DNA from: Halomonas sp.
GTDB taxonomy: Bacteria > Pseudomonadota > Gammaproteobacteria > Pseudomonadales > Halomonadaceae
Assembly (NCBI RefSeq): GCF_007625055.1
Contig: NZ_VMQS01000002.1
Span: 6,959-70,958, forward strand
Length of the DNA stretch: 64,000 nucleotides
Direction of reading: 5' to 3'
Shown here: positions 15,945 to 23,829 of the stretch, one piece after another
Layout of the letters: every line of letters begins with the position of its first letter
Position numbering within the stretch: position 1 is the stretch's first letter
Program-made: the position numbers and the translations under genes
The notes under the pieces: generated by a model
Database searches by the model: none
Told to the model about the DNA's origin: nothing
What the model saw: only the letters and a program-made list of their open reading frames with translations

Positions 15945-18851
15945 ATGATGCAGGATCCCGCCGATCAGGAAACGGCTGCTCTTAAGCTGCCACCCCATTC
16001 ACTGGAGGCTGAACAGTCCGTCCTGGGTGGGCTTATGCTCGACAATCAGGCCTGGGATAACGTGTCGGATCGTCTTGTGGCTGATGATTTCTATCGTTAT
16101 GAGCATCGTCTGGTGTTCAACGTCATGACGCACCTTGCAGAGGCGGGGCAGCCACTTGATGTGGTGACTTTATCCGAGGCACTGGACGGTCGAGATCAGC
16201 TGGACACCGTTGGCGGTCTCGGGTTTCTCGCCGAACTGGCACGCAATACGCCGTCCGCCAGCAACATTCGCGCCTATGCCGACATCGTCCGCGAGCGGGC
16301 AACCTTGCGCAAACTGATTCGTGCGGCCAATCAGATTGCTGAAGGCGCCTTTGCTCCTCAGGGGCGGCCCGCGGATGAGTTGCTCAATGAAGCCGAACGG
16401 CTGGTTTTCCAGATTGCTGAAGAAAGGCCAAAGACCGGCGGGCCCATCGGCATGAGCGAACTGCTGACCAAGGCAGTCGACCGTATCGATGAACTGTTCA
16501 ACATGAAAGGCCAGATGACCGGGCTTTCCTCGGGCTTTCGTGACCTTGATGACATGACCTCCGGTTTACAGCCCTCTGACCTGGTGATCATTGCCGGAAG
16601 GCCCTCAATGGGCAAGTGTTTGATGAGTGGCTCGCGACTGGTAGACCCGGAGAGTGGCGCTTTGGTCACAATTGATGACCTGGTAGCACGCCAGCAGGCC
16701 TCTTTGTTGACGTTAACCAATGACTTCAAGTTGGAAAAAACGTGCGCATCAGCCTTCGTCGATGATGGTCTTAAGCCAGTTTTTCGCGTCAGGACGGCAA
16801 CGGGACGGGAAGTTGCAACCACCCTGACGCATCCGTTTTTAACGGGAGAAGGTTGGCAGCCTCTAGGGAAAATTGATGTCGGCGAGCGTATAGCAGTGCC
16901 GCGTGAAATCCCAGTGTTCGGTCATGATGTAATGCCTGAATATCAGCTCAAGACCTTGGCTTATATGCTGGGCGATGGTGGTACCACCCAGACATGCCCG
17001 ATGTTCACCAACAGCAATGAAGCACTGCGTGCTGATTTTGCTGACGCAGTGGGACATTTTCCCGGTGTGACATGCCGCTTGGTGGATAAGGCAGAAAGAA
17101 AGACTGAGCGAACGCCTACTCTACGGGTGAGCCGGGATGCAACACGTCTATACGCTTTAAGAGAGCAGTTTTCACACGTATTACGTGCAAAGCTTCAGGC
17201 TAAGGGGATGACGGGTGAGGCACTGGCATCGCTGTTAAATGTGAGCAAGGCAGCGGTGAGCGGTTGGTGTAATGGGAAAATGGTGCCTGTGCAGCCAACC
17301 TTTATGCGTCTTTGCGAGACGCTGGATCTACCGGTTACCAGTGACTTTTCTGCGTCTGACTATTCCTCGGTGGGGAAAAATAGCCCTAATCCGGTCAGGC
17401 GATTTCTTGACGTGCACGGCGTGTGGGCTAAAAAAGCCTTGTACAAGCAGATACCAGACTGCGTGTTCCGCTTACCTAAACAGCAATTGGCGCTATTCTT
17501 GAACCGTCTTTTTGCCTGTGATGGTAGTGCTTTTATCCAGGCGAATGGTCAGGGGCGGATTAGCTATGCGTCCTCGAGCCGTGAATTGGTTCGTGGTGTG
17601 CAGCATTTGCTATTGCGCTTTGGCATTTTGAGCAAGATTCGTGAAAAGCATAACCGCTATGACAATCTGCGTCAGTCCCCCTGGGAGCTTGAGATTCTTG
17701 ATCAAACAAGTCAAAAACGTTTTATTCAGGATGTCGGTATCTTCAGCAAAGAGCGGGCATTAGCCGAACTGAGCGCCTGTATTAACGCCAAGCGAATACA
17801 TAGTAACCGCGATAGTTTACCTAAATCGGTCAACCATTACGTGCTTGCAAAAAAAGGCCAACGTTCTTGGCGCATGCTGTTCGAGAAATCCGGTAAAGCG
17901 TTACCTGTTGGCTATAATCCGCATTTGTCGGGGGGTGGCGAACGCTGTTTATCACGTCATCGAGCCGCTGAGTTTGCCGATTTGCTGGACGCTGATAGGT
18001 ATCTTGAAAGCCTGGCGTCATCTGATCTCTATTGGGATGAAGTGGTCGCTATTGAACCGCTTGGAATGCAGCAGGTGTATGATCTGACAGTGGACGATAC
18101 TCACAACTTTGTTGCAGAAGATATCTGTGTACATAACACCACGTTCGCGATGAATCTGGTGGAGCATGCGGTGATTGCCAGTGACAAGCCGGTGATGGTG
18201 TTTTCCATGGAGATGCCCGCGGATTCCCTGATGCTCAGGATGCTGTCGTCTCTGGGGCGCATTGACCAGACCCGGGTGCGTACGGGGCAATTGGAGGATG
18301 AGGACTGGCCGCGATTGACCTCGGCGGTTAACCTGCTCAAGGACAAGCAACTGTTTATCGATGATACGGCGGCGCTTTCTCCCAATGAGATGCGCTCACG
18401 GATTCGTCGCGTGGTACGTGAACAGGGCAATATGGCCATGATCATGATTGACTATCTGCAGTTGATGCAGATTCCGGGGTTCTCGGAAAACCGTACCGGT
18501 GAAATCTCGGAAATCTCCCGCTCGCTCAAGGGGCTTGCCAAAGAGTTTAACTGTCCGGTGATTGCGCTCTCACAGCTTAACCGCTCGCTGGAACAACGTC
18601 CCAACAAGCGACCAGTGATGTCGGACTTGCGTGAATCAGGGGCGATCGAGCAGGATGCCGACGTGATTGCCTTTGTTTACCGTGATGAAGTGTATAACCC
18701 TGACAACCCGGATAACCAGGGCCTGGCAGAGCTGATCATAGGCAAGCAGCGTAACGGGCCGATCGGGACGGTGCATATGGCATTCATTGGCAAATACACG
18801 CGCTTTGAGGACCTGGCCCCGGATAGCTATGGCGAAGCTTTTGGTGGCTAG
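15945..18851 (+). CDS. dnaB: Replicative DNA helicase DnaB, interrupted by an in-frame intein
   Basis: 968 residues as translated; removing the 507-residue intein leaves a 461-residue DnaB, the normal size. The N-extein (1-224) contains the N-terminal domain and linker and ends at GRPSMGK of the Walker A motif. The C-extein (732-968) resumes TTFAMNLVEHAV and carries Walker B (MIMIDYLQLM) and LRESGAIEQDADVI. The intein thus splits the ATP-binding loop between Lys and Thr, so the helicase cannot work until splicing is complete. AAGGAG lies before two adjacent ATGs (15945 and 15948). The gene sits after the rplI terminator, as in many gammaproteobacteria. Confidence 0.97.
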   Translation: MMQDPADQETAALKLPPHSLEAEQSVLGGLMLDNQAWDNVSDRLVADDFYRYEHRLVFNVMTHLAEAGQPLDVVTLSEALDGRDQLDTVGGLGFLAELARNTPSASNIRAYADIVRERATLRKLIRAANQIAEGAFAPQGRPADELLNEAERLVFQIAEERPKTGGPIGMSELLTKAVDRIDELFNMKGQMTGLSSGFRDLDDMTSGLQPSDLVIIAGRPSMGKCLMSGSRLVDPESGALVTIDDLVARQQASLLTLTNDFKLEKTCASAFVDDGLKPVFRVRTATGREVATTLTHPFLTGEGWQPLGKIDVGERIAVPREIPVFGHDVMPEYQLKTLAYMLGDGGTTQTCPMFTNSNEALRADFADAVGHFPGVTCRLVDKAERKTERTPTLRVSRDATRLYALREQFSHVLRAKLQAKGMTGEALASLLNVSKAAVSGWCNGKMVPVQPTFMRLCETLDLPVTSDFSASDYSSVGKNSPNPVRRFLDVHGVWAKKALYKQIPDCVFRLPKQQLALFLNRLFACDGSAFIQANGQGRISYASSSRELVRGVQHLLLRFGILSKIREKHNRYDNLRQSPWELEILDQTSQKRFIQDVGIFSKERALAELSACINAKRIHSNRDSLPKSVNHYVLAKKGQRSWRMLFEKSGKALPVGYNPHLSGGGERCLSRHRAAEFADLLDADRYLESLASSDLYWDEVVAIEPLGMQQVYDLTVDDTHNFVAEDICVHNTTFAMNLVEHAVIASDKPVMVFSMEMPADSLMLRMLSSLGRIDQTRVRTGQLEDEDWPRLTSAVNLLKDKQLFIDDTAALSPNEMRSRIRRVVREQGNMAMIMIDYLQLMQIPGFSENRTGEISEISRSLKGLAKEFNCPVIALSQLNRSLEQRPNKRPVMSDLRESGAIEQDADVIAFVYRDEVYNPDNPDNQGLAELIIGKQRNGPIGTVHMAFIGKYTRFEDLAPDSYGEAFGG
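16617..18137 (+). mobile_element. DnaB intein with LAGLIDADG homing endonuclease and an XRE-like helix-turn-helix
   Basis: 507 codons in frame with dnaB (residues 225-731). Splicing parts are complete: Cys1 with block A (CLMSGSRLVD), block B TLTH (69-72), block F (VYDLTVDDTHNFVAEDI, 487-503), and the terminal VHN with Thr as the +1 residue. Two endonuclease motifs are present, LAYMLGDGG (114-122) and LNRLFACDGSAF (295-306), each with its acidic residue. Between them, at about 190-236, lies a Cro/CI-like helix-turn-helix (GEALASLLNVSKAAVSGW). The element looks intact for splicing and possibly for homing. Its base use appears more AT-rich than the flanking exteins (judged by eye). Confidence 0.95.
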
Positions 18852-18915
18852 AGCACGAATTGCAGCTCATGTACTCTTTTTAGTAAATTGGATAGTAACT
18901 ACAGGAGAAGATGGA

Positions 18916-19209
18916 ATGGCAGGTGGTTTCCGGCGTGGAAATAAACAGCGAACACCCAAGCTGCAGGCGCGTGGCGAGCTGCAGTCGCTTGAACGGGAAG
19001 GGCCTTTCAAGGAATGGCTGGGGATGCCGGATCTCTATCGCTACTTTCTGGTGGTCGATGGCGAAAAATACAGTTACCAGACCGAAGACAGCGAAGTGCC
19101 GGTCAGCATTGGCGATCAAGTGGTATTTCGCTACAAGGAAACCAAAGCCGGTAACTGGATTGACCGTAATTCATTGGGTAAGGCGATAGATCCTTCCGAA
19201 TACCAATAG
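18916..19209 (+). CDS. Conserved-looking hypothetical protein, 97 residues
   Basis: I do not recognise this family. The ATG at 18916 is preceded by ACAGGAGAAG. The protein starts with a basic stretch (GGFRRGNKQRTPKLQARGE) and continues as a probable small beta-barrel or beta-sandwich (DLYRYFLVVDGEKYSYQTEDSEVPVSIGDQVVFRYKETKAGNWIDRNSLG). There is no signal peptide, membrane segment or cysteine. It is 64 bases after dnaB on the same strand and could be read from that transcript. The SIGDQVVFRYKE segment is reminiscent of OB-like or cold-shock-like folds, but that is only a guess. Confidence 0.65.
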   Translation: MAGGFRRGNKQRTPKLQARGELQSLEREGPFKEWLGMPDLYRYFLVVDGEKYSYQTEDSEVPVSIGDQVVFRYKETKAGNWIDRNSLGKAIDPSEYQ

Positions 19210-19265
19210 CTCCAGGTCAGGCGACTGGGGTAACTGTTTGGTCATGAACGCTTTCTGCTCATAAA

Positions 19266-19281
19266 TGTCATATATCTGACA
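19266..19281. promoter_or_regulatory. Near-perfect 16-bp palindrome, candidate operator
   Basis: TGTCATATATCTGACA: TGTCA/TGACA arms around an AT-rich centre, symmetric at 14 of 16 positions. It lies about 130 bases before the DUF6482 gene and directly beside the inverted repeat that starts at 19284. It resembles a dimeric repressor site; the regulator is unknown. Confidence 0.4.
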
Positions 19282-19283
19282 CA

Positions 19284-19362
19284 CACAGGCAACAGGATAT
19301 TCACGCGGGTCTATTAGGCTGTCTGTCAGCTCTAAGCCGTGCCCATACGCTTGTTGCCTGTG
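19284..19362. repeat. 11-bp perfect inverted repeat enclosing 57 bases
   Basis: CACAGGCAACA (19284-19294) is matched by TGTTGCCTGTG (19352-19362). The 57 bases inside contain a smaller possible hairpin (TAGGCT ... AAGCC). As RNA this would form a closed multi-helix structure ending about 50 bases before the start of the DUF6482 gene. No coding region was found in it. It could be a cis-acting leader or a small mobile repeat. Confidence 0.5.
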
Positions 19363-19413
19363 GGTGAAAGATGCACGATAAAATCAAAAAAACGATATAT
19401 GAAAGAGGTGTTT

Positions 19414-19716
19414 ATGGAACTCAAGGAGCTTAAGAAGTTCGTGGCGGGTCACGATAACTTTGAAATCAGGGTCATTACCCACTCAGGTAGCCGTTTTTAT
19501 CAGGTCGAGCTTGAGGACATGGAAGGTGAGCGGCACATGCTGACCCGGCGGGCCAAGCCGATGCTTTTCCGCTCGCTGGATGATGTCTATCTTGAACTCA
19601 AGCGTGCGGGTATCCATCGGGCTTATCTGGTTCAGCATGTGCCTCAGGATGAAGTCATTGGTCGTGATGCACATTACAGCGCGCCGCTGACATCCCGTAT
19701 GCCGCTGGTCTTTTAA
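19414..19716 (+). CDS. Small conserved protein, DUF6482-like
   Basis: 100 residues, MELKELKKFVAGHDNFEIRVITHSGSRFYQVELED and so on, with conserved-looking LDDVYLELKRAGIHRAYLVQHVPQDEVIG. I place it in DUF6482, a family of about 100 residues seen in Halomonas and Pseudomonas, with moderate confidence. There is no signal or membrane segment, so it is likely cytoplasmic. The function is unknown. The ATG at 19414 follows GAAAGAGGTG; an in-frame ATG 15 bases earlier is less well placed. The upstream region carries the palindrome and inverted repeat described separately. Confidence 0.75.
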   Translation: MELKELKKFVAGHDNFEIRVITHSGSRFYQVELEDMEGERHMLTRRAKPMLFRSLDDVYLELKRAGIHRAYLVQHVPQDEVIGRDAHYSAPLTSRMPLVF

Positions 19717-19842
19717 TCAGGCAGATTCAATTTATTGGCTGAATTCAAAGCAGTGAATGCTTACAGTGATTTCATTCAGCCAATGGGGGTTGTCAGGGAC
19801 ATAAGCCACCCACCACTCAGTCACCATTGACGTTAATTGCCC

Positions 19843-20238
19843 TCATTTATTTTTGCGTTTTTCCCACCAGTTGCCCAGCCTCACCCGGTAGCGGGCAAAC
19901 AGCCGATACCCGATATCCATCATGCCGCTTATGATAGGCAGGCATGAAAACCTCACCAGGCGCTGATAACCCAGAACGGCATAAAGGGCGCGGCTGGCAT
20001 CCATGCCGATATACCAGTGTCCAGCGTTATCCAGTACGTGAAGCTTTCCCATCATGGTGTCAAAAGAAGCGCCATATTGGCCTTCCAGAAATTCCGCCTG
20101 CTGGATGTCGACAAGCTGAATGCGCTGGTGATGGCGATGTTTGGCGAGCCAGTCAACCTCAACGCGGCAGAAGGGGCAATGGCCGTCGTAAAAGAGGGTG
20201 ACGGGTGCTTTGGCACTCAGGGTGTCTCGTTGGCTCAT
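19843..20238 (-). CDS. DCC-family thiol-disulfide oxidoreductase-like protein (DUF393)
   Basis: 131 residues. The hallmark FYDGHCPFC at about 16-24 gives the CxxC pair of this thioredoxin-fold-like family, followed by WLAKHRHHQRIQLVDIQ, also typical. A hydrophobic or basic C-terminus (IGYRLFARYRVRLGNWW) may touch the membrane. The redox partner is unknown. It lies 47 bases after the photolyase gene on the same strand. DCC proteins are often found beside photolyase or cryptochrome genes, so a joint operon is likely. Confidence 0.85.
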   Translation of the reverse strand: MSQRDTLSAKAPVTLFYDGHCPFCRVEVDWLAKHRHHQRIQLVDIQQAEFLEGQYGASFDTMMGKLHVLDNAGHWYIGMDASRALYAVLGYQRLVRFSCLPIISGMMDIGYRLFARYRVRLGNWWEKRKNK

Positions 20239-20285
20239 TGGGGTCTCTTGGTCAAATAATGAAAAAATGTGCTGTCTGTCACCTG

Positions 20286-21860
20286 TCAGTCAGAATAGTA
20301 ACCGCCAGTATGCGTCGGCTGGCCATAGCCAGGCGCTGACGTCAGCTGATCCAGGAACTGTGTTGCCTGTTCGCGCATGGCGTCGCGTTTTTCGTCCTTC
20401 ATACGGTCAAGGGAGCCGTAGATCAGCTTCATACGCGGATTGTGGTTTAATTCAGGCCGATGGGTTTCAAGGAAATGCCAGTAGAGGCTGTTCAGCGGGC
20501 AGGCCTTGGGACCCGTTACCTGTTTGGGGGAGTAACGGCAGTGCTGGCAGTGATCCGACATCTTGTCAATATACTTGCCTGATGCACAGTAAGGCTTCGA
20601 GCCCATCAAACCACCGTCCGCATGCAGTACCATGCCCAGGGTGTTGGGCAGCTCCACCCATTCGCTGGCGTCGGCGTACACCGCCAGATACCAGTCGCAT
20701 AGTGCTTCCGGTTTGACGCCACACAGCAGGGCAAAATTTCCCGTCACCATCAGACGCTGGATATGATGGGCATAGCTGTTATCAATGGTCATTTCGATGG
20801 CACGCTTGAGGCAGCGCATGTCGGTATTGCCATCCCAGAAAAACGCCGGCAGCTCACGCTGGAAACCCAGGCCGTTGCGGGTTTTATATTCCGGCATCTG
20901 TGTCCAGTACAGACCGCGCACATACTCACGCCAGCCCAGCACCTGGCGAATGAAACCTTCAGCGGCATTGATCGGCGCCAGGCCTTCCAGGTGAGCCTGT
21001 TCAACGGCGTGGCATACTTCCCGGGGGGATAGCAGGCCAATGTTCAGGGCTACCGAAATCCGCGCGTGGAAAAGGTAAGGCTCCGTATCGCTGATCGCAT
21101 CCTGGTAACGACCAAAATCACTGAGGCGATAGGCAATAAAGTCATCCAGTTCCGTCAGCGCCTGCTGACGGGTAACAGGCCAGTTAAAATTATCGATGCG
21201 CCCGATATGCGCCGGAAAATGGCGGGCTGCCACGTCCAGTGCCTCCCGGGTGATGCCATCAATGCTGTGTTGGCGCTGTTGAGGGGGAGTGAAAGTATCC
21301 GGCAAAGGTTCTCGGTTATCATGATCAAAGTTCCACTGCCCGCCCAGCGGCTTGCCATCTGCCTGCATAAGCAGGCCAGAGCGTTTGCGCTGTTCGCGAT
21401 AGAAGTATTCCAGGCGTAACTGCTTGCGCCCCTGTGCCCACTGAGCAAAATCATCCGGTGTGGTGAAAAAACGGTCATCTTCCACCAGTTGCCAGGGGAT
21501 AGTGCTGTTGGCACGTGATTGCATGGCGTCCCATAAGCGCCACTCTCCTGGGCGAACTACCAGAATGTGATCGCAGTGGTAAGCGCGTGCCAGCCGCTCC
21601 GCTTCGTCGATCAATGAATGTGTATTGTCGGGGTCATCCAGTGCGCTGTGGTGAACCTGCCAGCCAGCTTCGCGCAGCTGTTGGGCAAAATGTCGCATAG
21701 CTGCCAAAAAAAGCCCGATCTTATGAATATGGTGGGGTACATAGGAGGCTTCCTCGGCCACTTCACACAGCGCAACGACAGCGTTATCCGGCGTCTGGCG
21801 CAGAGTGGGCAGCGCAAATGAAAGCTGGTCTCCGAGTACCAGTATCAGCGGCTTGGACAT
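20286..21860 (-). CDS. Iron-sulfur bacterial cryptochrome/(6-4) photolyase (FeS-BCP family)
   Basis: 524 residues, of the cryptochrome/photolyase-related family whose studied members repair UV (6-4) photoproducts using FAD, a lumazine antenna and a 4Fe-4S cluster. The four cluster ligands are present at C350, C438, C441 and C454, the same numbers as in Agrobacterium PhrB. The His-His pair at 365-366 (HHIQRLMVTGNFALL) matches the active-site region of PhrB. The N-terminal Rossmann part starts LILVLGDQLS. The ATG at 21860 is only about 14 bases from a TATAAT box, so the leader is very short. It is divergent from hemH and followed by the DCC gene. Confidence 0.93.
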   Translation of the reverse strand: MSKPLILVLGDQLSFALPTLRQTPDNAVVALCEVAEEASYVPHHIHKIGLFLAAMRHFAQQLREAGWQVHHSALDDPDNTHSLIDEAERLARAYHCDHILVVRPGEWRLWDAMQSRANSTIPWQLVEDDRFFTTPDDFAQWAQGRKQLRLEYFYREQRKRSGLLMQADGKPLGGQWNFDHDNREPLPDTFTPPQQRQHSIDGITREALDVAARHFPAHIGRIDNFNWPVTRQQALTELDDFIAYRLSDFGRYQDAISDTEPYLFHARISVALNIGLLSPREVCHAVEQAHLEGLAPINAAEGFIRQVLGWREYVRGLYWTQMPEYKTRNGLGFQRELPAFFWDGNTDMRCLKRAIEMTIDNSYAHHIQRLMVTGNFALLCGVKPEALCDWYLAVYADASEWVELPNTLGMVLHADGGLMGSKPYCASGKYIDKMSDHCQHCRYSPKQVTGPKACPLNSLYWHFLETHRPELNHNPRMKLIYGSLDRMKDEKRDAMREQATQFLDQLTSAPGYGQPTHTGGYYSD

Positions 21861-21870
21861 GAGTTTACCT

Positions 21871-21903
21871 ACTATTATACAAATGATGTTGATAGTATAA
21901 CTT
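21871..21903. promoter_or_regulatory. Divergent control region between photolyase and hemH with dyad symmetry
   Basis: A minus-strand TATAAT (21874-21879) serves the photolyase. It overlaps TTATAC (21875-21880), which is mirrored by GTATAA (21895-21900). A second dyad, ACTAT/ATAGT (21871-21875 and 21892-21896), is nested with it. This layout suits a dimeric regulator overlapping the promoter. MerR-type light regulators (LitR/CarH) control photolyase genes in other bacteria, but none is encoded in this window. Confidence 0.4.
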
Positions 21904-21971
21904 CATGCCGCCTTTTGGCTAACAGTGTTACCATTCAGATCAGAAAATTATTTTTGCTGCAGGAGACTGAA

Positions 21972-23054
21972 ATGACAGAACAGGTAGAAATGGATCATCC
22001 CGGTGAGGGCCGCCTGGCCCACGCGGACAGCGACCACCCGCCAGTGGTTTCACATGCCAAGGTAGGCGTTGTGCTGGCGAATCTGGGGACTCCCGATGCC
22101 ACAGACTATTGGTCCATGCGCCGCTACCTGAGCGAATTTCTGTCAGACAAGCGTGTTGTCGATTATTCAAACTGGCTGTGGCAGCCCTTGTTGCAAGGCA
22201 TCATTCTGTCAAAACGGCCTTTCAGTTCGGGCGCGGCCTACCGCAGCATCTGGAACAATGAAAAGAATGAAAGTCCGCTGTTGACCACTACACGGTCTCA
22301 GACCGAAAAAATGCGTGAACGGCTGAAGGCATTGTACGGAGACGATGTCGAAGTGGATTTCTGCATGCGTTACGGCAACCCGTCAACACGGAGCGTGCTG
22401 AACCGTCTCAAGGAAAGGGGGTGTGAGAAAATTGTTTTCTTCCCGCTTTACCCACAATATGGTGGGCCGACAACGGCGACGGCCAATGACCAGGCATTCC
22501 GCGTCTTGATGGACATGAAATGGCAGCCATATATTCGGACCGTACCCGCATACTTTGAGCATCCCGCTTATCTTGAAGCGCTGACCAACTCGGTCAGGGA
22601 GGCCTATGAGGGTCTGGAACCTCGCCCAACCAAGCTGGTGGCCAGCTATCACGGTGTTCCCAAGCGTTACTTGATGGAAGGTGACCCCTACCACTGCCAA
22701 TGCCAGAAGACGACCCGCCTGATGCGTGAAAAACTCGGCTTCAGCAAGGAAGAAGTGGATACGGCCTTTCAATCCCAGTTCGGGCCTGAAAAGTGGGTGG
22801 GGCCACAGACAGTTGACCACGTTGCAGAACTGGCCAAGCAGGGCCACAAGCACATTGCCATCCTGTCGCCTGCCTTCTCATCGGATTGCGTTGAAACCCT
22901 GGAAGAGATCCAGGAAGAAATCTATGAGAGCTTTATCGAAGCCGGTGGTGAAACCTTTACCTACATCCCCTGCCTCAATGATCGCGACGACCATATTGAA
23001 GCCCTGTTACAGGTTGTCAACAACGAGCTGTCAGGCTGGTTGCCTCATTCATAG
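21972..23054 (+). CDS. hemH: Ferrochelatase
   Basis: 360 residues; inserts Fe2+ into protoporphyrin IX, the last step of protoheme synthesis. Motifs: VGVVLANLGTPDA at the start of the catalytic part, the active-site histidine in ASYHGVPKRY, and the glutamate region FSSDCVETLEEI. The ATG at 21972 follows GCAGGAGACTGA; an in-frame start at 21915 lacks this and would overlap the control region. The first about 30 residues (rich in Glu/His/Asp) are a variable extension. It ends at a terminator that also overlaps the end of mrpG on the other strand. Confidence 0.96.
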   Translation: MTEQVEMDHPGEGRLAHADSDHPPVVSHAKVGVVLANLGTPDATDYWSMRRYLSEFLSDKRVVDYSNWLWQPLLQGIILSKRPFSSGAAYRSIWNNEKNESPLLTTTRSQTEKMRERLKALYGDDVEVDFCMRYGNPSTRSVLNRLKERGCEKIVFFPLYPQYGGPTTATANDQAFRVLMDMKWQPYIRTVPAYFEHPAYLEALTNSVREAYEGLEPRPTKLVASYHGVPKRYLMEGDPYHCQCQKTTRLMREKLGFSKEEVDTAFQSQFGPEKWVGPQTVDHVAELAKQGHKHIAILSPAFSSDCVETLEEIQEEIYESFIEAGGETFTYIPCLNDRDDHIEALLQVVNNELSGWLPHS

Positions 23055-23090
23055 GCGGCGGGTGCTTCTGGCACCATTGCCATGCCACTA

Positions 23091-23121
23091 TCGCGGCTGA
23101 TAATTATCGGCCGCGACTTTT
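23091..23121 (+). terminator. Terminator of hemH, overlapping the 3' end of mrpG
   Basis: TCGCGGCTGAT-AATT-ATCGGCCGCGA-CTTTT: an 11-bp stem with one G-T pair, then a T run. The same bases encode the last residues and stop codon of mrpG on the minus strand (stop at 23104-23106). Confidence 0.75.
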
Positions 23122-23547
23122 AAGTAGCTGTTTACGCCGAGCTTTTATATCACCGGGCCGCTTCGGGCGTGCCGGCCTTGCCACTCGACTTTGCCCAACG
23201 TCTTCATCCTTGAGCTCTGGCTGCAGGCCCTGAGTACCAGTGATATATTTCAGATGCATGTGCAGGCCGGTCTTTGCCAGAATGTGGCCCGTCACTGGAG
23301 CAGTAATAAACAAAAACAGGGTGATCAGCAATTCCTGAAAATGGGGCTCCTGCTGATAAAGCGTGAAGTAGACCATGGAGGCTATAAGAACGCAGCCAAT
23401 GCCGAGAGTGGTTCCCTTGGTGGGGCCATGCAGCCGCATGAAAAAATCCTTGAACATCAGCATGCCCAGCGAACCGGTAAAGGCAAAAAAACCACCGAGG
23501 ACCAGTAATACGGAGATCAGCGCTTCAATCATGAAAGACAGATTCAT
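23104..23547 (-). CDS. mrpG: Mrp antiporter subunit G, system 1
   Basis: 147 residues with three membrane helices (LISVLLVLGGFFAFTGSLGML, LGIGCVLIASMVYFTLY, LLITLFLFITAPVTGHILA) and the family motif LHGPTKGTTLGIG. The C-terminal 40 residues are basic and cytoplasmic (RPARPKRPGDIKARRKQLLKSRGR). It is a small membrane subunit of the multi-subunit Na+(K+)/H+ antiporter and the last gene of the minus-strand operon A/B-C-D-E-F-G. Confidence 0.92.
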   Translation of the reverse strand: MNLSFMIEALISVLLVLGGFFAFTGSLGMLMFKDFFMRLHGPTKGTTLGIGCVLIASMVYFTLYQQEPHFQELLITLFLFITAPVTGHILAKTGLHMHLKYITGTQGLQPELKDEDVGQSRVARPARPKRPGDIKARRKQLLKSRGR

Positions 23548-23559
23548 ACGATCTTCTCT

Positions 23560-23829
23560 TTATTCAATAATATCGCCGCGTAACAGATAGCGGCAGATGG
23601 CCATGGTGCTGATGAAACCCAGCATTGCAATGAGAATGGCCGCTTCAAAATATGTCTTGGTGTTTAACCAGAGCCCTATGATGACGATCAGGGCGATGGC
23701 ATTGACGTACATGGTGTCCACCGCCAACAAACGATCTGGAATATCCGGCCCGATAGCCAGTCGGAACACGTTCATCGCCAAGGCGAGGACAATGAACGTC
23801 AAGCTGATCCACAGAGCAATACTTAACAT
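23560..23829 (-). CDS. mrpF: Mrp antiporter subunit F, system 1
   Basis: 89 residues, three helices, with the conserved central RLAIGPDIPDRLLAVDTMYVNAI (aspartates near the pore). It overlaps the end of mrpE by 7 bases and is followed by mrpG after 12 bases. Confidence 0.93.
   Translation of the reverse strand: MLSIALWISLTFIVLALAMNVFRLAIGPDIPDRLLAVDTMYVNAIALIVIIGLWLNTKTYFEAAILIAMLGFISTMAICRYLLRGDIIE

Noticed and set aside
16358..16822. 154-residue minus-strand frame at the N-extein/intein junction of dnaB
   Set aside because: Antisense to an uninterrupted dnaB-intein reading frame; Ser-rich shadow composition.
21915..21971. Upstream in-frame extension of hemH
   Set aside because: The ATG at 21972 has a strong ribosome site and the extension would occupy the promoter region.
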